Assembly (NCBI GenBank): GCA_964433975.1
Contig: CAYSSS010000041.1
Span: 1 to 12,712, forward strand
From: 2-01-FULL-45-10 sp964433975
GTDB lineage: Bacteria > Omnitrophota > Gorgyraeia > 2-01-FULL-45-10
Direction: 5' to 3'
Length of the DNA stretch: 12,712 bases
Translations under genes and position numbers: made by a program
Part shown: piece after piece, positions 6,478 to 12,712 of the stretch
How the letters are laid out: every line of letters starts with the position of its first letter
Numbering within the stretch: the first letter of the stretch is position 1
Notes under the pieces: generated by a model
What the model was told of the DNA's origin: nothing
What the model saw: only the letters and a program-made list of their open reading frames with translations
Databases searched by the model: none

Positions 6478-7578
6478 ATGCTGATATTAGTTATAAATTG
6501 CGGCAGCTCATCCGTCAAGTACCAGTTGTTCGATGTGACGAGGCGCCGTTCTTTGGCAAAGGGGTTGGTGGAGCGCATAGGGCAGCCCGGGCATTGCGAG
6601 AACCACTATGAGGCAATAGCTCTGATAGTCGACGCTCTTACCAATAAGAGGACAGGAGCTATAAAGTCGAAGCATGAGATCGACGGCATAGGCCACAGGG
6701 TCGTGCACGGGGGAGAGGAATTCAAAACAGCCACTCTCATAACCGGTAAAGTTATAAAGTCGATAGAGAAATATTCAGAGCTTGCACCTTTGCATAATCC
6801 GCCGTCTCTTTCAGGAATAAGGGCGTCTTTTGATATACTGAAGGGCATTCCACAGGTGGCCGTATTCGATACATCGTTTCACCAGACGATGCCCGAGAAG
6901 GCTTTCCTGTACGGCCTGCCTTACAGATACTATGAGAAGTACAGCATAAGAAAGTACGGCTTTCATGGGACGAGCCACAGGTGGGTGGCCAAGGCTGCGG
7001 CCAGGGAATTGGATAGGCCGATCGGACGTCTAAAGATCATCACCTGCCATCTGGGCAACGGATGCAGCATGGCGGCTGTTGATAGGGGCGAGTCGATCGA
7101 CACGACCATGGGATTTACGCCTCTTGAAGGGCTTCTGATGGGGACACGTTCCGGCGATCTCGATCCGGCAGTGGTCTTCTATTTGATGGAGAAAGAGAAT
7201 CTCTCACCTCAGAGTATAAGCGATATACTGAATAAAAAGAGCGGGCTCCTGGGAATATCGGGTGTAAGCAACGATATGCGCGACGTGCTTAAAGTGTCAA
7301 GAAGCAGAAATGCCAAAGCGTCTACGCGCGCGAAATTGACTATCGAGATCTTCATATACAGGATCGAGAAGTATATAGGCGCTTATCAGGCGGCGATGAA
7401 GGGGCTGGACGCCGTGGTCTTTACCGCAGGGATAGGAGAACATAACCCCTGGCTGATCGGCAGGATAAAGAGGGACCTGAGGAGCGTGGTCAATAAGAGA
7501 GTGAAGTTCCTTGTGATACCCACGAACGAGGAATTATCGATCGCAAGAGATACCTACGAAATAATCAAGAAAGGATAA
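6478..7578 (+). CDS. ackA: Acetate kinase
   Basis: The protein carries all the family signatures: NCGSSSVKYQ (7-16), GHRVVHGG (72-79), LAPLHNPP (102-109), FDTSFHQTMP (130-139), YGFHGTSHRWV (160-170), HLGNGCSM (191-198), MGTRSGDLDP (221-230) and FTAGIGEHNP (315-324). By motif position N7, R74, H106, D131, H163 and R224 match known active-site residues; E351 is the likely late glutamate. It makes ATP and acetate from acetyl phosphate, or the reverse. At 366 residues it is about 30 shorter than the usual 395-405, mainly between the N-terminal motif and GHRVVHGG, where the 20-70 stretch is compact. Nothing catalytic is lost. It starts nine bases after pta with only a weak ribosome site, so coupling to pta is likely. 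Confidence 0.96.
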   Translation: MLILVINCGSSSVKYQLFDVTRRRSLAKGLVERIGQPGHCENHYEAIALIVDALTNKRTGAIKSKHEIDGIGHRVVHGGEEFKTATLITGKVIKSIEKYSELAPLHNPPSLSGIRASFDILKGIPQVAVFDTSFHQTMPEKAFLYGLPYRYYEKYSIRKYGFHGTSHRWVAKAAARELDRPIGRLKIITCHLGNGCSMAAVDRGESIDTTMGFTPLEGLLMGTRSGDLDPAVVFYLMEKENLSPQSISDILNKKSGLLGISGVSNDMRDVLKVSRSRNAKASTRAKLTIEIFIYRIEKYIGAYQAAMKGLDAVVFTAGIGEHNPWLIGRIKRDLRSVVNKRVKFLVIPTNEELSIARDTYEIIKKG

Positions 7579-7582
7579 ATTC

Positions 7583-7783
7583 ATGGCATTACCAAAGAGG
7601 AAACATTCGAAGTCCAGACGCGATAAGAGAAGGTCGGCTAATAGTAAGTTATACGCCTCAAACCTGTCGATCTGTTCGCATTGCAAAAAGCACGCCCAGC
7701 CGCACAGGGTATGTCCGCACTGCGGATATTATAAGGGCAAGCCGGTCGTCATCATTGCGGTAAAAAAGAAGAAGTCCCGCTAG
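7583..7783 (+). CDS. rpmF: 50S ribosomal protein bL32
   Basis: The 66-residue protein begins MALPKRKHSKSRRDKRRS, the classic bL32 N-terminus. It has a zinc ribbon C31-x2-C34 and C44-x2-C47 (CSHCKKH, CPHCGYY) and a lysine-rich tail. An AAAGGA site lies inside the end of ackA, and the ATG is four bases after the ackA stop. rpmF next to plsX and fab genes is a long-known conserved arrangement. The last two codons and the stop (TCC CGC TAG) belong to the first arm of the palindromic unit starting at 7775, so the C-terminal end is written by the repeat. Confidence 0.97.
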   Translation: MALPKRKHSKSRRDKRRSANSKLYASNLSICSHCKKHAQPHRVCPHCGYYKGKPVVIIAVKKKKSR

Positions 7784-7829
7784 ACGGCTTTATAGTTATA
7801 GATAAGTTTTTAAAAGGTGTCTAGCGGGA
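7775..7829 (+). repeat. Palindromic unit 1 at the rpmF 3' end
   Basis: Arms TCCCGCTAGAC (7775-7785) and GTCTAGCGGGA (7819-7829) are perfectly complementary over 11 bp around a 33-base AT-rich interior. The left arm includes the rpmF stop codon. Reverse-complemented, this unit starts TCCCGCTAGACACCTTT, matching the start of the next unit at 15 of 17 positions, so the two look like inverted copies of one repeat. Confidence 0.75.
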
Positions 7830-7883
7830 TCCCGCAAAACACCTTTAAAGAAAGTCAGTTCGCTATTAAGATGTTTTGCGGGA
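7830..7883 (+). repeat. Palindromic unit 2 in the plsX leader
   Basis: Arms TCCCGCAAAACA (7830-7841) and TGTTTTGCGGGA (7872-7883) pair perfectly over 12 bp around a 30-base interior. It abuts unit 1 at the palindrome GCGGGATCCCGC (7824-7835). The two inner arms can pair with each other instead (AAAGGTGT 7813-7820 with ACACCTTT 7839-7846), so the RNA has mutually exclusive folds. No U tract follows. The plsX ribosome site GAAAGG lies just beyond the right arm. Confidence 0.75.
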
Positions 7884-7898
7884 AAGTGAAAGGTTGAT

Positions 7899-8888
7899 AT
7901 GAAGATCGTATTGGATGCGATGGGCGGCGATAATGCGCCCGCGGTAGAAGTAGAGGGCGCTATACAGGCAGTGCAGGAGTATGGCCATGAGCTCATACTG
8001 GTCGGTGACGAGGGCCGTATCGAGAAAGAGTTGGAAAAGCGCGGTTTCTCATCGGATAAGATCACGCTTAAGGCCGCGTCGCAGGTGATCGAGATGGATG
8101 AGCCGGCGGCGATATCGGTAAGGCGTAAACGCGATTCCTCCATAGTGGTCGGGATGGACCTGATCAAGAAAGATCAGGCGGACGCCTTCGTAAGCGCTGG
8201 TAATACGGGAGCTGTGGTCTGCGCGGCGACCCTTTCGTTGAGATTGCTGCCGGGCATAGAGAGGCCGGGAATAGCGATAGTAATCCCCACGCTGAAAGGA
8301 ACCTCCCTGATAATAGACGTCGGCGCAAATATAAATACCAAGCCCATACATCTCTTGCAATACGGAATAATGGCGGATGCATATTCGCGGTATCTCCTGG
8401 GAAAATCCGATCCATCGGTTGGGTTATTGAGCGTAGGTGAAGAGGAGAGCAAGGGGACGGAGTTCATAAAAGAGGCGCATACCCTACTCAGCGAATCGAA
8501 GCTGAATTTTATGGGTAATATAGAAGGCCGCGACGTTTACGCCGGAAAGGTCGATATCATACTGTGCGACGGGTTCGTCGGCAATGTTATACTGAAGATC
8601 TCGGAGAGCGTAGCCGATACCATAATGCAGTCATTGAAGCAGGAGATAAAAGCGAGCCTCATTGCTACGATAGGAGCGGTGCTGTCGACCTCCGCCTTCA
8701 ACGAACTTAAGAGAAAGATGGACTATTCTGAGCGCGGAGGCGCGCTGCTGCTTGGCGTTGACGGCAGATGCATAATATGCCACGGATCATCTACGCCTAA
8801 AGCTATCAAGAATGCGATAAGGGTAGCCGCCGAATTTGTAAAACAGGACGTCAATAAACATATCATAGAAGAATTGGAGAGCTATTAA
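7899..8888 (+). CDS. plsX: Phosphate acyltransferase PlsX
   Basis: The 329-residue protein has the PlsX signatures in order: VLDAMGGDNAP (4-14), AFVSAGNTGA (96-105), LIIDVGAN (137-144), GNIEGRDV (206-213), CDGFVGNV (223-230), GGALLLGVDG (280-289) and CHGSSTP (294-300). PlsX makes acyl phosphate from acyl-ACP and phosphate, the donor for PlsY in glycerol-3-phosphate acylation, linking fatty acid synthesis to phospholipid synthesis. It is a peripheral membrane enzyme in other bacteria. A GAAAGG site five bases before the ATG fixes the start. It leads the plsX-fabH-fabD block, and its leader holds the paired palindromic units, which may affect the level of read-through translation. Confidence 0.98.
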   Translation: MKIVLDAMGGDNAPAVEVEGAIQAVQEYGHELILVGDEGRIEKELEKRGFSSDKITLKAASQVIEMDEPAAISVRRKRDSSIVVGMDLIKKDQADAFVSAGNTGAVVCAATLSLRLLPGIERPGIAIVIPTLKGTSLIIDVGANINTKPIHLLQYGIMADAYSRYLLGKSDPSVGLLSVGEEESKGTEFIKEAHTLLSESKLNFMGNIEGRDVYAGKVDIILCDGFVGNVILKISESVADTIMQSLKQEIKASLIATIGAVLSTSAFNELKRKMDYSERGGALLLGVDGRCIICHGSSTPKAIKNAIRVAAEFVKQDVNKHIIEELESY

Positions 8889-8891
8889 TAG

Positions 8892-9884
8892 ATGTGCCAA
8901 TCTAAAAAAGCGGGGATAATCGGTTTAGGAATGTATCTGCCGGATAATGTGTTGACCAACGCGGAACTCGAGAAGATGGTAGATACGACGGACGAGTGGA
9001 TAGTTACGCGCACCGGCATAAAAGAGAGAAGGATAGCGTCTAGCGATGAAGCCACGAGCGATATGGCCGTTAAAGCCGCCAAAGAAGCTCTTAAAGACGC
9101 GAACCTGAAACCTGAAGATATCGATCTTATAATAGTGGCCACCATAACTCCCGACATGTTCTTTCCCGCCACTGCATGCCTGGTCCAGGCGAAGCTCGGG
9201 GCCAGGACAGTTCCCGCGTTCGATGTAAGCGTGGCATGTTCGGGCTTCATCTATGGCTTAGCTATCGCCAGCCAATTTATATCGCTCGGCACCTACAAAC
9301 ACGCTCTTGTGATAGCCGCGGAAAAATTGTCCGCCATAACCGACTGGAATGACCGCGCCACATGTGTGCTCTTCGGAGACGGCGCGGGAGCTGCCGTTTT
9401 GGGGCCGGTTGAGGAAGGCGGTATACTTTCGATATCACTCGGAGCCGATGGAAATAAAGGGGACCTTATTAAACTTCCCGCCGGCGGCTCGCGTATACCG
9501 GCTACGAAAGAGAGCGTTGATGCGAGGCTGCATTTCATAAAGATGAATGGTACGGAATTATTTAAAGTTGCGGTAAAGATCATGGCCGATGCCGCGCTGG
9601 GTGCCACAAATCCTCTCGGATTAAAAGCCGAGGATATAAAGCTTGTAATACCGCATCAGGCGAACATAAGAATACTCAATGCCGCGGCCAAAAGGCTGGG
9701 CTTAAGGCAGGACCAGATATACCTTAATATAGAAAAGTATGGCAACATGTCGGCCGCATCGAGCGCGGTCGCTTTGGCGGAGGCCGTTAAGAAAGGCCTT
9801 ATAAAGAAGGGCGACAAGATAGTGCTGGACGCGTTCGGCGGCGGATTGACTTGGGGAGCGATGGTAATAGAATGGTCGAAATAG
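8892..9884 (+). CDS. fabH: Beta-ketoacyl-ACP synthase III
   Basis: The 330-residue protein starts with the FabH pattern AGIIGLGMYLPDNVLTNAEL and DEWIVTRTGIKERR. The catalytic triad is visible as C116 (VSVACSGFIYGL), H255 (IPHQANIRI) and N285 (EKYGNMSAAS). The glycine-rich C-terminal turn is DAFGGGLTWGAM. It condenses acetyl-CoA (or another acyl-CoA starter) with malonyl-ACP to start fatty acid synthesis. The start is three bases after plsX, with a GGAG about a dozen bases upstream inside plsX. Its end overlaps fabD by 13 bases. Starter preference (straight or branched) cannot be read from the sequence. Confidence 0.98.
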   Translation: MCQSKKAGIIGLGMYLPDNVLTNAELEKMVDTTDEWIVTRTGIKERRIASSDEATSDMAVKAAKEALKDANLKPEDIDLIIVATITPDMFFPATACLVQAKLGARTVPAFDVSVACSGFIYGLAIASQFISLGTYKHALVIAAEKLSAITDWNDRATCVLFGDGAGAAVLGPVEEGGILSISLGADGNKGDLIKLPAGGSRIPATKESVDARLHFIKMNGTELFKVAVKIMADAALGATNPLGLKAEDIKLVIPHQANIRILNAAAKRLGLRQDQIYLNIEKYGNMSAASSAVALAEAVKKGLIKKGDKIVLDAFGGGLTWGAMVIEWSK

Positions 9885-10798
9885 CGTATATATTTCCGGG
9901 GCAGGGCGCGCAAGTATCGGGGATGGGTAGAGACCTCTACGATAATTTCCCGGCCGCAAGGGAAGTATTTGATAAGGCGAACTCTGTACTTAAGATAGAT
10001 ATCAAGAAATTATGTTTTGAAGGGCCTCAAGATGAGTTATCTACCACGGCGAACAGCCAACCGGCCATACTCGCTACGAGCATCGCCGCATTGCGCGCCT
10101 TTGAATCTTCACCGCTTGCTTTACAGTACGCGCCTAAATTCAGCATGGGGCTAAGCCTTGGTGAGTATACCTCTCTGGTCGCGGCCGGGGCCGTATCTTT
10201 TGAAGACGCCCTGGTTCTCGTGAGGAAACGCGGAGAGTTCATGGAAGAGGCCTCCAGGAAGAACCCCGGCAAGATGGCTTGCGTGCTAGGGATGGAGCTA
10301 AAAGCCGTTGAAGATCTATGCAAAGGCATAGGTTGTGAGATAGCCAACCTCAACTGTCCGGGGCAGATCGTGGTATCCGGAAAGACGAATAATGTTGAGC
10401 TCTTCTCGAGCCTTGCGAAGGATAAGGGAGCCAAGAGAGTCTTGGTGCTCGACGTAAGCGGGCCGTTCCATTCGTCGCTTATGACCACAGCGCGCGATAA
10501 ATTAAAAGATTACATCGAGAAGGTCCAGTTCAGCTCACCGAAGCTGAGTTTCGTAAGCAATGTCGACGCGAAGATCCAGACGGACCCGGCGGCAATAAAG
10601 GATAATCTCATAAAACAGGTTAATTCGAAGACCCTATGGGAGGAGTCCGTCAAGCTAACCGCGCAGAGCGGCATAAAGACATTTTTGGAGATAGGCCCTG
10701 GCCAGGTATTAAAAGGGCTTCTCAAGAAGATAGATCCTAAATTAGAGGTAAAGAACTTTGGGTGCCTTCAAGATCTGCAGGTACCCGCTGCGCAATGA
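9872..10798 (+). CDS. fabD: Malonyl-CoA:ACP transacylase
   Basis: From the ATG at 9872 the protein is 308 residues, the usual FabD length, and begins MVEIAYIFPGQGAQVSGMG. The nucleophile is S95 in MGLSLGEYTSL; R120 (KRGEF), H200 (SGPFHSSLM) and Q249 (KQV) are the other expected active-site residues, and EIGPGQVLKGLL (273-284) is the C-terminal signature. It moves malonyl from CoA to ACP. The residue before the serine is leucine (GLSLGE) where enterobacterial FabD has histidine (GHSLGE); this is a known variation in some phyla. The frame is open seven codons further upstream, to 9851, but the shorter start matches the family. GGGGAG at 9853-9858 may serve as ribosome site. It overlaps both neighbours, so coupling is likely. 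Confidence 0.96.
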   Translation: MVEIAYIFPGQGAQVSGMGRDLYDNFPAAREVFDKANSVLKIDIKKLCFEGPQDELSTTANSQPAILATSIAALRAFESSPLALQYAPKFSMGLSLGEYTSLVAAGAVSFEDALVLVRKRGEFMEEASRKNPGKMACVLGMELKAVEDLCKGIGCEIANLNCPGQIVVSGKTNNVELFSSLAKDKGAKRVLVLDVSGPFHSSLMTTARDKLKDYIEKVQFSSPKLSFVSNVDAKIQTDPAAIKDNLIKQVNSKTLWEESVKLTAQSGIKTFLEIGPGQVLKGLLKKIDPKLEVKNFGCLQDLQVPAAQ

Positions 10799-12228
10799 GC
10801 ATCTTTTCATCCAGGGGATTACTGCTTTTGGTCCTTCTGGCGGTCGCCGCATCTCTCTTTGCTCTGGAAATTAGTTCCAATCCGTATCCCTTCAAAATCA
10901 CAACGCAGGGCGTAGGGTCCTTCGAATACGTCAGGGCAGGAGAGAAGTTCCTCGACAAGGGACTTTACGGCAGGGCCGTAGGTTTTTACGAAAAGGCTTA
11001 TGAGTCATCTCCGGAAAACGCCTCTATAAGATCCGACCTCATATTCGTCTATTCCAAATACGCTTCAACCCTGGCGGACGCCGCAAAGTACGATCAAGCC
11101 ATAGAGTACCTGACTCGTGCCTACAATATAAAACAGGATCCGTCCACTATACAGAATCTCGCCATAATGTATACCGCCAAAGCGCTCCCGCTCGCCCAAA
11201 AAGGCGATATGGAAGAGGCGATCGGGCTGCTTAAGGAAGCGCGCCGTATCGCTTACGGTTCATATAGCGCCGCAAGGAATTTGGGCATATCTCTTCTGAA
11301 TGATGGCGTAGCCGAGTTCAGGCAGGCCCGTGAAGCTACGGCACTATTATGCCTGAAGGAGTCTTCTCTGATATATCAGTACGGTAAAACATTCTCGCTT
11401 CTCGGGGATATATATTATAAGGTAGGAGAGCTCAAGAGGGCTCTCTTCTACTGGCACAGGGCAAAACTTCTGGATCCGCTCGATAGATCTGTCCCGTCAA
11501 AACTGAGGAGGGTGATCAAAGAGATAAGGTTGGAGAATTCACAAAGGGATCTCGAGTTGCCGCATTTTGAGGTGAAGTACAAAGACCGACTGCCCATAGA
11601 TGCCGAACTTGCCGCGTCAGTTCTGGAGAAGGCGTATTTTGAAATTGGAAAGGACCTCGCCTATTTTCCCGAGACCAAGACAGGGGTCTTCTTCTATTCG
11701 AGCAGCGATTTTAAAAATATATTCAAGATGCCCGCCATGGTAAGAGCGTTCTACGACGGCAACATAAGAATGCCTGTCTCTGACAGGCGCCTTGGGAACG
11801 AGGAATTTTCAAGACACATTTATCATGAATATGCGCATGCGCTACTCTCGGCAAAGACCGGTAATAGATGCCCTGTATGGTTCAGCGAAGGCATAGCGGT
11901 GCGGGAGGAACTCAATAAGAGCGGCCGCAACTTGAGGGATCTACCCATAGACGCCGAAACTGTGGACGGCGTAACTTTAAGATCCCTTGATAAGGAGTTC
12001 ACCACCGATGAGATCGGTCCGAATAGAGTGGCCTACTATCTGCTCTCTTACACTGTCGTGGCTTTTATCGTTGACAGTTGGGGCGTGGCGGGCCTGCAGG
12101 AGATACTCAAAAGGCTCTCCAACGGGCAGCACGTGGTCAACGCCATAGATGACGAATTTCTGCTGTCAGAGAAAGAGTTTGAAAGAAGGTGGAAGGCGTA
12201 CGTAAGCAGTAAATATTTGTTAAGATAG
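10795..12228 (+). CDS. Exported TPR protein with C-terminal peptidase MA-like zinc metallopeptidase domain
   Basis: From the ATG at 10795 the protein is 477 residues. Residues 1-23 form a signal peptide (hydrophobic run LLLLVLLAVAASLFA), so export across the inner membrane is likely. Residues 45-245 hold several TPR-like helical hairpins (GLYGRAVGFYEKAYESSPENA, YDQAIEYLTRAYNI, ELKRALFYWHRAKLLDP). A gluzincin-type domain follows, with HEYAH at 344-348 (HExxH) and WFSEGIAVREE at 362-372, where E365 is the probable third zinc ligand. The start overlaps the fabD stop as ATGA; an in-frame GTG at 10762 would bury the signal peptide behind 11 residues and is less likely. It is the last gene of the run. 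Substrate unknown: an envelope-protein peptidase or, if inactive as an enzyme, a scaffold. Domain identity is recognised by motif only. Confidence 0.85.
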   Translation: MSIFSSRGLLLLVLLAVAASLFALEISSNPYPFKITTQGVGSFEYVRAGEKFLDKGLYGRAVGFYEKAYESSPENASIRSDLIFVYSKYASTLADAAKYDQAIEYLTRAYNIKQDPSTIQNLAIMYTAKALPLAQKGDMEEAIGLLKEARRIAYGSYSAARNLGISLLNDGVAEFRQAREATALLCLKESSLIYQYGKTFSLLGDIYYKVGELKRALFYWHRAKLLDPLDRSVPSKLRRVIKEIRLENSQRDLELPHFEVKYKDRLPIDAELAASVLEKAYFEIGKDLAYFPETKTGVFFYSSSDFKNIFKMPAMVRAFYDGNIRMPVSDRRLGNEEFSRHIYHEYAHALLSAKTGNRCPVWFSEGIAVREELNKSGRNLRDLPIDAETVDGVTLRSLDKEFTTDEIGPNRVAYYLLSYTVVAFIVDSWGVAGLQEILKRLSNGQHVVNAIDDEFLLSEKEFERRWKAYVSSKYLLR

Positions 12229-12433
12229 CATTCTCGTTTTTATTAGAATAATAAATTAAATAAAACTTGACAAAAAGACTTTTTTTGCTATAATAAAGCA
12301 CTCTTAAATTTATTTAATCTAACACTATATCAATTAAGTTAGTATATAGAGAGTTTTTGATATAACTCGAAGTAGGGATTTTTTTGTATTTGTGGTAGAC
12401 ATTTCCCGGAATCAGATGCGATTTTCACCCGGC
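12229..12433 (+). other. AT-rich intergenic region and leader before tRNA-Thr
   Basis: This 205-base gap is much richer in A and T than the genes around it. It holds A/T tracts that could act as an UP element, the promoter at 12267-12294, and a leader of about 130 bases. The leader has a weak hairpin (GAGTT 12351-12355 with AACTC 12364-12368) followed ten bases later by seven Ts (12379-12385). I see no convincing terminator for the upstream gene and no ORF of note. Confidence 0.7.
12267..12294 (+). promoter_or_regulatory. Strong sigma70-type promoter for tRNA-Thr and probably tuf
   Basis: Perfect hexamers TTGACA (12267-12272) and TATAAT (12289-12294) are separated by 16 bases, with A/T tracts upstream. 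The predicted start is near 12301, giving a leader of about 130 bases before the mature tRNA. The strength fits highly expressed tRNA and elongation factor genes. Confidence 0.85.
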
Positions 12434-12509
12434 GCCCATGTAGCTCAGTTGGTAGAGCGCCTCCTTGGTAAGGATGAGGTCATCAGTTCAATTCTGATCG
12501 TGGGCTCCA
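12434..12509 (+). tRNA. tRNA-Thr (anticodon GGU)
   Basis: A 76-base cloverleaf with encoded CCA. The acceptor stem is GCCCATG/CGTGGGC with one G-T wobble, the D stem GCTC/GAGC with loop AGTTGGTA, the anticodon loop TTGGTAA giving GGT (reads ACC and ACU), and the T stem ATCAG/CTGAT with loop TTCAATT. The discriminator base is T73. The anticodon stem CCTCC/GGATG has a C-T mismatch at 28:42; the other four pairs are good. tRNA-Thr ahead of tuf is a common bacterial order, and co-transcription from the promoter at 12267 is likely. Confidence 0.96.
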
Positions 12510-12584
12510 TTCTGCTTCGCCCTTCGATACGAAGTGCTTGGGTGGGGCTTCGCAGGAATAAATTTTTGTAGCCTGAAGCAGAAT
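12509..12584 (+). repeat. Inverted-repeat unit directly after the tRNA CCA
   Basis: ATTCTGCTTC (12509-12518) and GAAGCAGAAT (12575-12584) form a perfect 10-bp terminal inverted repeat; its first base is the last A of the tRNA. The interior has a small CTTCG/CGAAG hairpin and several GCTTCGC-like boxes. It could be a REP/MITE-like insertion at the tRNA end or a structured spacer used in tRNA processing. No coding sequence is supported here. Confidence 0.65.
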
Positions 12585-12586
12585 GC

Positions 12587-12633
12587 CTCTACGAAGCCAT
12601 ACCGCAGTATTCGGATTGGATGGCGAAGTAGGG
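12587..12633 (+). repeat. Second hairpin unit between tRNA-Thr and tuf
   Basis: CTCTAC (12587-12592) pairs with GTAGGG (12628-12633), one G-T pair included, and GCCAT (12596-12600) with ATGGC (12620-12624), separated by a symmetric GAA/GAA internal loop. It follows the previous unit after two bases and has no U tract. It may be part of the same repeat cluster. Confidence 0.5.
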
Positions 12634-12650
12634 CAGTAAAAAACAGTTAG

Positions 12651-12657
12651 AGGGAGG
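12651..12657 (+). promoter_or_regulatory. Strong ribosome binding site of tuf
   Basis: AGGGAGG ends five bases before the tuf ATG at 12663. This is the best ribosome site in the window and fits the very high expression of EF-Tu. Confidence 0.8.
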
Positions 12658-12662
12658 TATTT

Positions 12663-12712
12663 ATGGCAAAGGAAGCGTTTGTTAGAAGTAAACCTCACGT
12701 TAACGTAGGAAC
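12663..12712 (+). CDS. tuf: Elongation factor Tu, N-terminus (cut by right edge)
   Basis: Only the first 16 complete codons and part of the next are present: MAKEAFVRSKPHVNVG, followed by a partial codon. This matches the highly conserved EF-Tu start that precedes the GHVDHGKTTL P-loop. EF-Tu is the GTPase that delivers aminoacyl-tRNA to the ribosome. The strong ribosome site, the preceding tRNA-Thr and the conserved order support the call. A paralogue with the same N-terminus cannot be ruled out from so short a piece. Confidence 0.93.
   Translation, partial: MAKEAFVRSKPHVNVG

Noticed and set aside
7813..7846. AAAGGTGT/ACACCTTT hairpin as a terminator between rpmF and plsX
   Set aside because: No run of Ts follows (AAAGAAAGTC does), and both sides form stronger stems within the two palindromic units.
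10027..10488. Antisense open frame of 153 codons opposite fabD
   Set aside because: Overlaps conserved FabD active-site coding; low-complexity serine-rich translation typical of a reverse frame.
12368..12633. Ten-base direct repeat CGAAGTAGGG (12368-12377 and 12624-12633) as attachment-site-like repeats flanking the tRNA
   Set aside because: Too short, no integrase or mobile cargo between them, and the right copy forms part of a hairpin arm; chance similarity is likely.
12483..12698. Minus-strand open frame across tRNA-Thr, the spacer and tuf start
   Set aside because: It crosses a firm tRNA gene and the tuf start, and the region is explained by hairpin units.
1..12712. CRISPR array, prophage, toxin-antitoxin or defence gene cluster
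   Set aside because: No regularly spaced direct repeats and no proteins of these families; nearly all coding space is taken by housekeeping genes.

Overview
The window is a densely packed bacterial chromosome segment of mostly housekeeping genes at roughly even base composition. No phage, plasmid, transposase or CRISPR sequence is visible. Gene content and the palindromic spacer elements suggest an uncultured, Gram-negative-type anaerobe, possibly of the Omnitrophota/PVC neighbourhood. That placement is an impression from protein style, not a demonstrated assignment.

Layout. (1) Positions 3-1202: the 3' part of a GAF plus HD-GYP cyclic-di-GMP phosphodiesterase gene, open to the left edge. 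(2) Positions 1251-2200, minus strand: an XRE-type HTH/cupin regulator with a textbook promoter so close to the ATG that its mRNA should be leaderless, then rpmB (bL28) with its own terminator and probable promoter. (3) Positions 2215-12228, plus strand: an almost gap-free run recG, rsmD, coaD, pta, ackA, rpmF, plsX, fabH, fabD, and a secreted TPR/metallopeptidase gene. Several junctions overlap (rsmD/coaD 4 bp, fabH/fabD 13 bp, fabD/TPR gene 4 bp), which fits an operon. The two wider gaps in this run each hold palindromic repeat units. (4) Positions 12229-12712: an AT-rich intergenic region with a strong promoter, tRNA-Thr(GGU), two more hairpin units, and the first 17 codons of tuf.

How the genes work together. 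coaD completes a late step of CoA synthesis. pta and ackA interconvert acetyl-CoA, acetyl phosphate and acetate, with ATP yield. plsX, fabH and fabD start fatty acid and phospholipid synthesis from acyl-ACP, acetyl-CoA and malonyl-CoA. The middle of the window is therefore a CoA/acyl-phosphate/acyl-chain block, mixed with ribosome genes (rsmD, rpmF) as is common next to plsX. The expected fabG and acpP do not follow fabD; a predicted exported TPR metallopeptidase does.

I see no clearly new multi-gene system. The best second-look items are the leaderless regulator promoter, the inverted pair of palindromic units that supplies the end of rpmF, the palindrome abutting the recG stop, the hairpin units between tRNA-Thr and tuf, and the metallopeptidase coupled to fabD.
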